From contig JANXYW010000253.1 in assembly GCA_025355835.1 (NCBI GenBank), positions 1 to 7,154 of the forward strand: DNA of 7,154 nucleotides. Direction: 5' to 3'. Within the stretch, counting starts at the first letter, position 1. Each line of letters begins with the position of its first letter. Source of the DNA: Chloroflexota bacterium. GTDB lineage: Bacteria; Chloroflexota; Dehalococcoidia; DSTF01; JACRBR01. The position numbers and the translations under genes were made by a program. Shown here in pieces: positions 1 through 5,628 of the stretch. The notes beneath the pieces are model-generated. The model made no database searches. It saw only the letters and a program-made list of their open reading frames with translations, and was not told the DNA's origin.

Positions 1-21
1 TCGGAGGCGAGCCGCCTCCGA
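1..21. repeat. Perfect hairpin in the csrA 3' coding end
   Basis: TCGGAGGCG (1-9) and CGCCTCCGA (13-21) are exact reverse complements around the loop AGC, a 9-bp GC-rich stem. It lies in the csrA reading frame after the conserved domain and encodes part of the Gly/Pro-rich tail. The GGCG-3 nt-CGCC core has the same architecture as the hairpin repeats at 3860-4080 and 6146-6162, although the outer stem bases differ. It may be a repeat inserted at the 3' end of csrA or part of a terminator; the window edge hides the rest. Confidence 0.55.
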
Positions 22-193
22 CCAGCACTACCGGTGGGTCCGCATCATCAAGCAGCTCTTGCCGCATCACCTTCACTTCGCTGGGCGCGACGATACCGAG
101 CTTTACCCGGTCGCGGTCGATGCTTAGCACCTGAATCGAAATACCGCCCTCAATCGCGATCCCTTGGTGGACCTTTCGCACTAAAATCAGCAT
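1..193 (-). CDS. csrA: Carbon storage regulator CsrA (partial, C-terminus outside window)
   Basis: Reading the minus strand from the ATG at 193-191 gives MLILVRKVHQGIAIEGGISI and then QVLSIDRDRVKLGIVAPSEV, followed by KVMRQELLDDADPP. This is the CsrA/RsmA family pattern: MLxLxRK at the N-terminus, the 'xVKLGIxAPxEVxVxRxE' strand and a C-terminal helix. CsrA is a small dimeric RNA-binding protein that recognises GGA in hairpin loops, often over ribosome binding sites, and represses or stabilises mRNAs; in flagellated bacteria outside the Proteobacteria it is often controlled by FliW, which is not visible here. The start is supported by AGGGAAGG at 210-203, nine bases upstream. The family core is complete by about residue 50; the frame continues as DPPVVLVGGGSPP to the window edge, a glycine/proline-rich tail encoded partly by a perfect hairpin (1-21). 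At least 64 residues are visible. Identification is firm; the true C-terminus is unknown. Confidence 0.92.
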   Translation of the reverse strand, partial: MLILVRKVHQGIAIEGGISIQVLSIDRDRVKLGIVAPSEVKVMRQELLDDADPPVVLVGGGSPP

Positions 194-491
194 CCTGCTC
201 AGCCTTCCCTGCCCCGTTCCGGGCGCCGCCACTATGTGCGCGGACTCCGCCGCCTTGGACTCTCCCAACAACACGGTTCGCCGTGCCTTCGACCAGATCT
301 TCCCGGCAATTCAGTGCTTGACATTGGGCTCATATTCGGGCTAACTAGGAACCTGAATACCGGATGCCAGAAGCCGGAAACGAGACGCTATACCTGAATT
401 GCCGGAATTAGATTACTGGTATTTTACTTCCGACTTCTGGCGCTGTCAATAACCCTGAGCACATATTTTCCTGTCAAGGAAGGTTCATCCG
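194..491. promoter_or_regulatory. Divergent csrA / winged-helix regulator control region with clustered repeats
   Basis: No convincing gene lies in these 298 bases between two divergent starts. Three sets of repeats cluster on the regulator side. CCGGCAATTCAG at 303-314 is the exact reverse complement of CTGAATTGCCGG at 394-405. A near copy in the second orientation, CTGAATACCGG, lies at 353-363. GCCAGAAGCCGGAA (366-379) and TTCCGACTTCTGGC (428-441) form a 14-base inverted repeat with one mismatch. TTGACA at 318-323 is a perfect -35 hexamer but has only a weak -10 (TAACTA, 342-347). An extended -10-like TGGTATTTT lies at 417-425. This looks like a promoter and operator region, possibly autoregulated by the winged-helix protein. 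The sites themselves are visible; their function is inference. Confidence 0.4.
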
Positions 492-869
492 ATGGCGAAA
501 TGGGGACTGCTCACGAACCACGCGCTGGTGCTCATTCACGTCATCGAGCACCCACGATCGACGCTCCGCGATATCGCCGACAACGTCGGCATCACGGAAC
601 GCGCCGCGCTCTCCCTCCTACGTGCGCTCGAAGAAGATGAGATCGTCGCCAGGCGCCGCGATGGCCGCCGCAACGTCTACACCGTCGACGTCGAAGCGCT
701 GATGGCGCACCGCACCCACGGCACCTACAGCATCGCGGAGATTGCCAACGCGCTCTTCGCGCTCTCAGGCCGCATTCCTGGGCAGGATCTGCCGCCCGGC
801 ATGCAACTCACCCGCGCCGGTGCGCCCGCGCCAGGCGCCCGCCCTGCGAGCAAGAACCCGCGTCGCTAG
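492..869 (+). CDS. Winged helix-turn-helix transcriptional regulator (MarR/ArsR-like fold)
   Basis: The protein has 125 residues. Residues about 8-65 form a winged helix: LTNHALVLIHVIEHPRS, then LRDIADNVGITERAALSLLR as the helix-turn-helix, then EDEIVARRRDGRRNVYTV as the basic beta-wing. Short regulators of this type ('W..LTNHA.VL......P..T...IA...GITER...') are frequent in Chloroflexota and Actinobacteria; they bind DNA, usually as dimers, and their ligands are mostly unknown. Residues 66-95 are probably a dimerisation helix region (SIAEIANALFALSGR), and residues 96-125 are a Pro/Ala/Arg-rich, likely disordered tail. The start is supported by AAGGAAGG at 476-483, eight bases upstream. The stop lies two bases from the stop of the converging cupredoxin gene, so the two transcripts must overlap. 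Possible targets are its own repeat-rich upstream region or the adjacent iron genes; neither is proven. Confidence 0.85.
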   Translation: MAKWGLLTNHALVLIHVIEHPRSTLRDIADNVGITERAALSLLRALEEDEIVARRRDGRRNVYTVDVEALMAHRTHGTYSIAEIANALFALSGRIPGQDLPPGMQLTRAGAPAPGARPASKNPRR

Positions 870-871
870 CG

Positions 872-1627
872 CTACTTGACCGTGAAGTCCGTGTGCATGC
901 CCTGCTTGTAGTGGTCGACGGTGCTCCCCGACTCGCCGGCGGCGATCAGGCACGCGAGCGTGTACGCGCCCGGAACCAGCTCCAGGTCGAACGACGTACT
1001 TGTCCCGGGTTCGACATCCTCGACCTCGCCGAGGTTTTCGAAACCACCATCAGCCTTTGGCTTCAGGACAGCCAGTTCATGAACCTGGCCTTTGCTGACA
1101 TTGGTGGCAGCGAACCGAATCTTGCCCGCCGATACCGAAGGCTTGTCCGCCGTCACGCTGTACTCGACGAGCGACACCGCCACGGTGCTGTCTACACCGA
1201 TGCTTGCCGCGGGAGAAGACGATGCTGCGGGCGTCGCGCCGCGTGCCGGCGAGGCGGTTTCAGATAAACTGCCTGCAACAAGCTCGACGATGGTGGACGG
1301 CCCAGCCGGCACGTAGCACTTCATCTTGTGTGTGCCGGAGCCGGAAGGCACGGTGTACCCAACGCTCAGCGTCTTTCCTTGGTGGACGACGACCTCTTCC
1401 AGCTTTGCACCGTCGATGCCTTCAAACTCGTAGGCGTCGCTGCTGCTTTCATTCTTCAGCAGCAGGTTGAGCTTCTCGCCCGGCCTGACGGCGACCGATG
1501 ACGGCGTGCAGCCGCCATCCTTCATGGTGATTTCCACCTTGCGGCCGCCTGCACCGCTACTAGAGCACGCCCCGGCGAACACAGCAAGTCCTATCGCGGC
1601 CATGCCGAGGCCGCTCACATTCTTCAT
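872..1627 (-). CDS. Two-domain cupredoxin lipoprotein, partner of the FTR1 iron permease
   Basis: The protein has 251 residues. The N-terminus (GLAVFAGAC) is a lipoprotein signal peptide with a lipobox at Cys21, so the mature protein should be lipid-anchored outside the cytoplasmic membrane. Domain 1 (about 29-120) resembles the EfeO-type cupredoxin: 'GGCTP..V.V.PGEK', an aromatic/acidic YEFEG stretch and KCYVP; Cys40 and Cys104 are conserved positions. A Ser/Ala/Pro linker (about 121-145) leads to domain 2 (147-251), a plastocyanin-like fold with apparent type 1 copper ligands His183 (VHELAVL), Cys226 (YTLACL), His239 and Met244 (DHYKQGM). It lies 24 bases downstream of the FTR1 gene on the same strand, with SD GGGAGGGAG at 1643-1635, so it is an operon partner. 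Likely role: binding or oxidising ferrous iron and delivering it to the permease, as EfeO and FtrB-type proteins do. The fold is well supported; the exact metal and reaction are inferred. Confidence 0.85.
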   Translation of the reverse strand: MKNVSGLGMAAIGLAVFAGACSSSGAGGRKVEITMKDGGCTPSSVAVRPGEKLNLLLKNESSSDAYEFEGIDGAKLEEVVVHQGKTLSVGYTVPSGSGTHKMKCYVPAGPSTIVELVAGSLSETASPARGATPAASSSPAASIGVDSTVAVSLVEYSVTADKPSVSAGKIRFAATNVSKGQVHELAVLKPKADGGFENLGEVEDVEPGTSTSFDLELVPGAYTLACLIAAGESGSTVDHYKQGMHTDFTVK

Positions 1628-1651
1628 GACGATACTCCCTCCCGTGTGCGA

Positions 1652-2530
1652 TCAGGTGTTGGCGGTGAGTTCGCGCGCTCGTTCGGGCGGCGATGTGGAT
1701 GCGGCTTCGACGCGCTTATGCTGCGGCCGCTTGCCTGACGGCAGGAGCACGTATGCACCAAGAACAATACCGATGTAACCCCAGTACAGAATGATCTGCG
1801 CCGTCGCCGGAGCCGCGTCGTAGCCGAGTACCGTGTGTAAGAACTTTCCGAGCGTCGACGTCATGGAAAGCGAGGCTTCTGTATCCCAGGGGCGTGATCC
1901 GAGATCGTTGATGATCGCAGCTTTCTGCAGCGCACTGAGCCCGTTCGACAACAGGCCCGCAGCCAGCACGATGACAACGACGCCAGATACAAGGAAGAAC
2001 TGCTTGAGCGGCAGTTTCGCCGCGCCGTAGTAAATGACGACGCCAGCGGCCGCTGCCAATGCGAAGCCAATGACCCCACCCAGCGCGAACTGCGCGTCGG
2101 AGGCGTTCGTCGATCCGGCGAAGAGGAAGAGCGTTGTCTCGAAGCCTTCGCGCGCGACGGCGGAGAACGCGAGGAGCGCGAGCGCGGCGACCGAACCGCC
2201 GGAGAGCGCGCCATCGATCTGCTGCCGCAGGTCGTGCGAGATGCCAGCCGACTGCCGCTTCATCCAAAACACCATCCATGTCAGGACGGCGACAGCGAAC
2301 AGCATCGTGAAGCCTTCGAACGACTCCAGGACGCGGCCGCTCAGTTCGCGCGACGTTAGTTCCAGTGCGGCGCCAAAGACGAGCGAGAGCGCCGCGGCTG
2401 CGATCACGCCGATCCAGATCTCGCGGAAGTGGCGCTTCTGGTCGATCTTGCGCAGGTAGCCCAGGAGGATCGTCACGACGAGCGCGATCTCGATGCCTTC
2501 GCGGAGGGTGACGAGCAGTGAGAAGATCAT
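1652..2530 (-). CDS. FTR1-family high-affinity iron permease (EfeU/FtrC-like)
   Basis: The protein has 292 residues, normal for bacterial FTR1/EfeU proteins. It is largely hydrophobic, with about seven predicted membrane spans. Both family REXXE motifs are present: REGIE at residues 10-14 in the first span and REGFE at 127-131. The conserved RELSGRVLESFEGF stretch (61-74) between them is also present. In the family these glutamates carry ferric iron across the cytoplasmic membrane, coupled to oxidation of ferrous iron by a partner outside the cell. The C-terminal 25 residues are a hydrophilic cytoplasmic tail. The start at 2530 puts the first REXXE at the expected place; its SD is weak (GAGGA about 12 bases upstream). 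The cupredoxin lipoprotein follows 24 bases downstream, so the pair forms an operon. No EfeB peroxidase or M75-domain EfeO is in the window, making this a reduced system closer to FtrB-FtrC. Confidence 0.93.
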   Translation of the reverse strand: MIFSLLVTLREGIEIALVVTILLGYLRKIDQKRHFREIWIGVIAAAALSLVFGAALELTSRELSGRVLESFEGFTMLFAVAVLTWMVFWMKRQSAGISHDLRQQIDGALSGGSVAALALLAFSAVAREGFETTLFLFAGSTNASDAQFALGGVIGFALAAAAGVVIYYGAAKLPLKQFFLVSGVVVIVLAAGLLSNGLSALQKAAIINDLGSRPWDTEASLSMTSTLGKFLHTVLGYDAAPATAQIILYWGYIGIVLGAYVLLPSGKRPQHKRVEAASTSPPERARELTANT

Positions 2531-2577
2531 TGGAGGCCGGAATCCTCACATTCGCTTCGCTATTTGCGGAAGTATTC

Positions 2578-2608
2578 TTAGCATCGGCTAATTCGAGGCT
2601 ATAGTCAA
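2578..2608 (-). promoter_or_regulatory. Candidate promoter and metal-repressor-like operator of the FTR1 operon
   Basis: On the minus strand TTGACT (2608-2603) matches five of six -35 positions. A 17-base spacer leads to a weak -10, GATGCT (2585-2580). A perfect 14-base palindrome, TTAGC-atcg-GCTAA on the plus strand (2578-2591), sits exactly over this -10. An alternative promoter is TTGTCT (2625-2620) with TATAGC (2603-2598), spacer 16, which would put the palindrome just after the start site. GGCTA recurs at 2586, 2597 and 2609, about one helical turn apart. A TTAGnnnn...CTAA palindrome is reminiscent of operators of DtxR-family iron/manganese repressors, but no regulator of that family is in the window and the match is loose. 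Confidence 0.3.
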
Positions 2609-2671
2609 GGCTAAGTTCTAGACAAAGCATCAGCTTTGCCAAAAATCGCGCCATCGTCGGCGAATCGCTTC

Positions 2672-2747
2672 ATTCCCCACAAATAGGTCTCGGTTCGCTT
2701 CGCCGGCGCTACGCCCATCGGACGGCGACCGATGACCTATTCCCCAC
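2672..2747 (+). promoter_or_regulatory. Inverted and direct repeats in the sodN upstream region
   Basis: AATAGGTC (2682-2689) and GACCTATT (2734-2741) are exact reverse complements; pairing can extend inward as TCGG (2690-2693) with CCGA (2729-2732) past one bulged base. Both arms lie beside the same 9-mer, ATTCCCCAC, at 2672-2680 and 2739-2747. Inside, CATCGG (2716-2721) can instead pair with CCGATG (2729-2734) in a smaller hairpin, so the two folds are mutually exclusive. The element ends about 70 bases before the sodN start. It could be a nickel- or iron-responsive operator or a leader RNA structure; I do not recognise it as a known riboswitch or a Nur box. Confidence 0.35.
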
Positions 2748-2814
2748 GGCCACACACGTGACTAGACTGTCAACACCAACGCATTTTCACGCACTGTTTC
2801 AGAAGGAGTCGAAC

Positions 2815-3351
2815 ATGACGCGGCGTATTCTCACCTCTCTCTTTTCTCGCGGGCTGCGGAGCATCGACCGGGTCGCGGCGCCCGGCGTGGCCGAGGCGCA
2901 TTGCGATGTCCCATGTGGCATCTACGACCCGCAGCACATGCAGATCGCAGCGCTCACCGTCGTCCGCATGCACCAGCTGATCGCGGCACTGGATCGCCCA
3001 GCAGCCGATGCACCCGTCGAGGCGCGCAACAAGAGCGCGAACTCGATGGTGCGCTACATCAACGTGAAGGAAGAGCACTCCGAAGTCGTCAAGAAAGAAG
3101 TGCGCATTTTCTGGGGCGATTACTTCAAGCAGGAGCACCTGGAGAAGTACCCGGATCTGCACGACATCGTCTGGGGCATCCTCAAGCTCGCCGGCAAGAC
3201 GCGCCAGGAAGTCAACGCGCAATTCGCGCAGGACTTGCTTGCACAGACGCAGAAGCTCGCCGAGATCTTCTGGGACACCAAGGGCGTGAAGACGAAGCGC
3301 GTGCCATCGAACCAGGGTGCTGCCGGCGGCGAACTCGTCGTACCGGCGTAA
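2815..3351 (+). CDS. sodN: Nickel-containing superoxide dismutase precursor
   Basis: The protein has 178 residues. It contains the diagnostic Ni-hook HCDVPCGIYDP at residues 29-39; the nickel is bound by His29 (N-terminal amine and side chain), Cys30 and Cys34 after a leader is removed. The 28-residue leader ends GVAEA just before His29. The rest matches the Ni-SOD four-helix subunit: a MVRYINVKEEHSEVVKKEV helix, FWGDYFK, EKYPDLHDIVW and the final EIFWDTK. The mature enzyme is a cytoplasmic homohexamer converting superoxide to oxygen and hydrogen peroxide. The mature length of about 150 residues exceeds the 117 of the Streptomyces enzyme, because of a small insert near residues 58-68 and a 22-residue tail after EIFWDTK. 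The start is set by GAAGGAG (2802-2808) six bases before the ATG; an upstream in-frame GTG at 2758 is less likely. sodX follows 103 bases downstream. Nickel-dependent control is known for the family, not shown here. Confidence 0.96.
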   Translation: MTRRILTSLFSRGLRSIDRVAAPGVAEAHCDVPCGIYDPQHMQIAALTVVRMHQLIAALDRPAADAPVEARNKSANSMVRYINVKEEHSEVVKKEVRIFWGDYFKQEHLEKYPDLHDIVWGILKLAGKTRQEVNAQFAQDLLAQTQKLAEIFWDTKGVKTKRVPSNQGAAGGELVVPA

Positions 3352-3454
3352 GGGACGACGGGGAACAGGGATTGCTCGGATTTCACGGAAGGTAGTTGGA
3401 GGTGGGCTAAGCGCCCGCATCAACACTCGTCCGCAGACAGCGGAGTTTCGCTCG

Positions 3455-3856
3455 ATGGCAACCGACGCACGCAGCATGCGACGCGCGATCTCCGCTGTGG
3501 TGATCGCCGCCGCGGCCGTGCGCCTGTTGCGCATCGTCGGCGTACCGCCGCTGTCACGCTACGTCGTCGACGGCACGAGCATGGAGCCGGCGTTCCGCTC
3601 CGGCGATCGCGTGCTCGTCAACCGCTTGGCGTACCGGCGTCGCGATCCGCGCGCCGGCGAAGTGGTCGTCCTGCGCGATCCCGAGCGCCTCGGCCACATC
3701 CTCTTGAAACGTATAGCGACGGCCCCGGATGACATCGAGCCGGGGCCGTCGCACGTCTACGTGCGAGGCGACAACACAGCCGAAAGCCGCGATTCCCGAG
3801 CATTCGGCACCGTGCCGCGCAGCGAGATCATCGGAAAAGCCTGGCTGAAGTACTAA
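3455..3856 (+). CDS. sodX: Ni-SOD maturation peptidase SodX (S26 signal-peptidase family)
   Basis: The protein has 133 residues. Residues about 10-28 are a hydrophobic N-terminal anchor. DGTSMEPAFRSGDRVLVNR (39-57) contains the catalytic serine, Ser42, in the family's S-M-x-P box. HILLKRI holds the general-base lysine, Lys85. VRGDNTAESRDSRAFGTV near the end is the conserved GDN...S.DSR.FG box. The protein is much smaller than a general signal peptidase I, and short S26 proteases encoded next to sodN are known to remove the SodN leader so that His1 becomes free to bind nickel; adjacency to a SodN with a 28-residue leader makes this assignment strong. I chose the ATG at 3455 because GGAG lies at 3442-3445, nine bases upstream; the longer frame from 3317 would overlap sodN and adds unrelated sequence. 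No terminator is seen between sodN and sodX, so they are probably co-transcribed. Confidence 0.92.
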   Translation: MATDARSMRRAISAVVIAAAAVRLLRIVGVPPLSRYVVDGTSMEPAFRSGDRVLVNRLAYRRRDPRAGEVVVLRDPERLGHILLKRIATAPDDIEPGPSHVYVRGDNTAESRDSRAFGTVPRSEIIGKAWLKY

Positions 3857-3859
3857 CAA

Positions 3860-4080
3860 TGTAGGACAGGCGTCCTCGCCTGTTGAACTCCACAACTGAT
3901 GTGGGGCAGGCGCCCCGCCTGTTGAACTCCACCACTGATGTAGGACAGGCGCCCCGCCTGTTGAACTCCACACTGATGTAGGACAGGCGCCCCGCCTGTT
4001 GAACTCCACCACTGATGTAGGACAGGCGCCCCGCCTGTTGAACTCCACCACTGATGTAGGACAGGCGCCCTCGCCTGTTG
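3860..4080 (+). repeat. Tandem array of six hairpin-forming repeats (38-40 base period)
   Basis: Units start at 3860, 3900, 3939, 3977, 4016 and 4055, with lengths 40, 39, 38, 39, 39 and a last partial unit of 26 bases ending at 4080. Each begins TGTAGG (TGTGGG in unit 2), carries the palindrome ACAGGCG-loop-CGCCTGT, then TTGAACTCCAC and a short ACTGA end. The loop is CCC in units 2-5 but TCCT in unit 1 and CCCT in unit 6, so the outer units resemble each other and the inner ones look like later duplications. Unit 2 has GCAGGCG, a G-T closing pair. The array starts three bases after the sodX stop and ends 79 bases before the proposed sulfatase start. There are no unique spacers, so it is not CRISPR. 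It could act as a 3'-end stabiliser or terminator of sodNX; no T-run follows the stems. Confidence 0.93.
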
Positions 4081-4159
4081 GTCTCTGCACCGAACAGACA
4101 GCGCACTCCGTCATCAACGCGAAGGGGCCGAGACGCCAACCGACCGAAAGACCAAAAGA

Positions 4160-5554
4160 CTGAGCGACAACCCCCAACCCAACATCGTCCTCATCGTCGC
4201 CGACGATATGGGCTACGGCGATTTCGGCTGCTTCAACGGCGGCCAGTCGCAAACGCCGACACTCGATGCGCTCGCCGCCGAGGGTGTGTGCCTGACGCAG
4301 CACTACTCCGCGTCGCCCGTATGCGCGCCCGCGCGAGCGTCGCTGCTGACGGGGCGATACCCGCACCGAACCGGCGCTCTCGACACGCTGGAGATGCGCG
4401 GCCTCGACCGGCTGGCGCTGCGCGAGCGAACGATCGCCGACTACCTCGGCGCGGCGGGATACGCGACCGGCCTCGTCGGCAAATGGCACAACGGTGCGCT
4501 CGATCCGCGCTACCACCCGAACCAACGCGGCTTCGACGAGTTCGCCGGTTTCTCCGGTGGCTGGTCGCCGTACGTCGACTACCGCCTCGACCGCAACGGC
4601 GCGATCACCAAGAGCGACGGCCGCTACATGACGGACGTGCTCACCGACGAGGCCGTCGCGTTCGTCGAGCGGCATCGAGCCGAGCCGTTCTTCCTGACGC
4701 TGGCATACAGCGCGCCGCACTTCCCGTTCCACGCGCTCGAAGACGACCTCGCACCGTTCCGCGACACGGGCGCGTTCACGACAGCCGTGAGCCACATCTA
4801 CGGCATGATCCGCAGCATGGACCGCGGCGTCGCCCGCGTGCTCGATGCGCTGGAGCAGCACGGCCTCGCCGAAAACACGCTCGTCCTGTTCACCAGCGAT
4901 AACGGCCCGCAGTTCACCGGCGCGGGCGAGATGGATTCGCGGCGCTTCAACTGCGGCTTCGCGGGCGCGAAGCTCCTGGTGTACGAAGGCGGCATCCGCG
5001 TGCCGATGATCGCGCGCTGGCCGGCGGCGTTCGCGGGTGGACGCGAACTGCACGACATCGTCCACTTCACCGACTGGCTGCCGACGCTGCTCGCAGCCGC
5101 TGGCGTCGAAACGCCGCGCGACGTGCAACTCGACGGCATCGATGTGCTGCCGCTGCTGCGCGGCGAGTCCGGCACTGTCCCATCGCAACGATTCTGGCAG
5201 TGGAATCGATACACGCCTCTCGGCGAATGCAACGCCGCGATGCGCGACGGCCGCTGGAAGCTCGTGCTGCCCGCGATCGATGAGTTGCTGCACCCGACGC
5301 CCGCCGATCTACAGATCGACATCCTCTCGAAAGTGCAGCCGGACCAGCACACCACGCTGACGCGCGATCCCGAGCCGGAGCGCTCCGCGATCACACCGCC
5401 CGCGCCCCAGCTATTCGACATCGACGCCGATCCGTCGGAAGAACACGATCTGGCCGCGGCGGAGCCGGAGCGCATACGGAGCATGGGCGCGCAGCTCGCG
5501 GCGTGGTTCGAGGACGTCGAGCAGGATCGGCGAAGCATCGACGACGTGTGGTGA
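4160..5554 (+). CDS. Type I (formylglycine-dependent) sulfatase, cytosolic, apparent CTG start
   Basis: The protein has about 464 residues if it starts at CTG 4160. It hydrolyses sulfate esters; the substrate cannot be read from the sequence. Numbered from the CTG, the N-terminus PNIVLIVADDMGYGDFG carries the calcium ligands Asp15-Asp16. CAPARASLLTGR has Cys55 in the C-x-P-x-R signature, to be oxidised to formylglycine. GKWHNG gives Lys108 and His110, PHFPFHA gives His187, FTSDNG gives Asp247-Asn248, and the GAKLLVYEGGIRVP stretch gives Lys271: a complete active site. There is no signal peptide. The first in-frame ATG (4208) would remove the Asp pair, and no ATG, GTG or TTG occurs in frame between the stop at 4052 and 4208. 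CTG 4160 gives a typical LSDNPQPN start, one base from ATG. No good SD is seen; GAAGGGG at 4121-4127 is too distant. No maturase is nearby. Family is certain; start is inferred. Confidence 0.9.
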   Translation: MSDNPQPNIVLIVADDMGYGDFGCFNGGQSQTPTLDALAAEGVCLTQHYSASPVCAPARASLLTGRYPHRTGALDTLEMRGLDRLALRERTIADYLGAAGYATGLVGKWHNGALDPRYHPNQRGFDEFAGFSGGWSPYVDYRLDRNGAITKSDGRYMTDVLTDEAVAFVERHRAEPFFLTLAYSAPHFPFHALEDDLAPFRDTGAFTTAVSHIYGMIRSMDRGVARVLDALEQHGLAENTLVLFTSDNGPQFTGAGEMDSRRFNCGFAGAKLLVYEGGIRVPMIARWPAAFAGGRELHDIVHFTDWLPTLLAAAGVETPRDVQLDGIDVLPLLRGESGTVPSQRFWQWNRYTPLGECNAAMRDGRWKLVLPAIDELLHPTPADLQIDILSKVQPDQHTTLTRDPEPERSAITPPAPQLFDIDADPSEEHDLAAAEPERIRSMGAQLAAWFEDVEQDRRSIDDVW

Positions 5555-5628
5555 GCGGCTGACGGCGAGCCTTCTGAGCTTCATCGGCCCGCTTGCCTAC
5601 AACGCCGGCGTGCATATGATGCTGTTGC

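Noticed and set aside
34..321. Plus-strand 95-codon frame at the left end
   Set aside because: It is antisense to csrA, which is clearly recognisable, and has no SD.
2803..2808. CsrA binding site over the sodN ribosome binding site
   Set aside because: A lone AAGGA within a normal SD is not informative; no second GGA hairpin was seen.
3352..3454. Terminator or separate promoter between sodN and sodX
   Set aside because: No stem longer than four pairs and no clear promoter hexamers were seen in the 103 bases.
2770..3534. Minus-strand 254-codon frame over sodN
   Set aside because: It is antisense to the unmistakable Ni-SOD gene, with composition typical of a shadow frame.
3860..4080. CRISPR array
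   Set aside because: The whole 39-base unit is repeated with no unique spacers, and no cas gene is nearby.
3828..4139. Repeat protein encoded antisense to the array (SYISGGVQQAGRL repeats)
   Set aside because: The open frame arises because most units are 39 bases, a multiple of three; units of 38 and 40 bases break the phase, there is no SD, and the sequence is explained by the DNA palindrome.
3554..5293. Long 579-codon minus-strand open frame
   Set aside because: It lies antisense to sodX, the repeat array and the sulfatase; it is an Arg/Val-rich mirror of GC-rich coding sequence with no family features.
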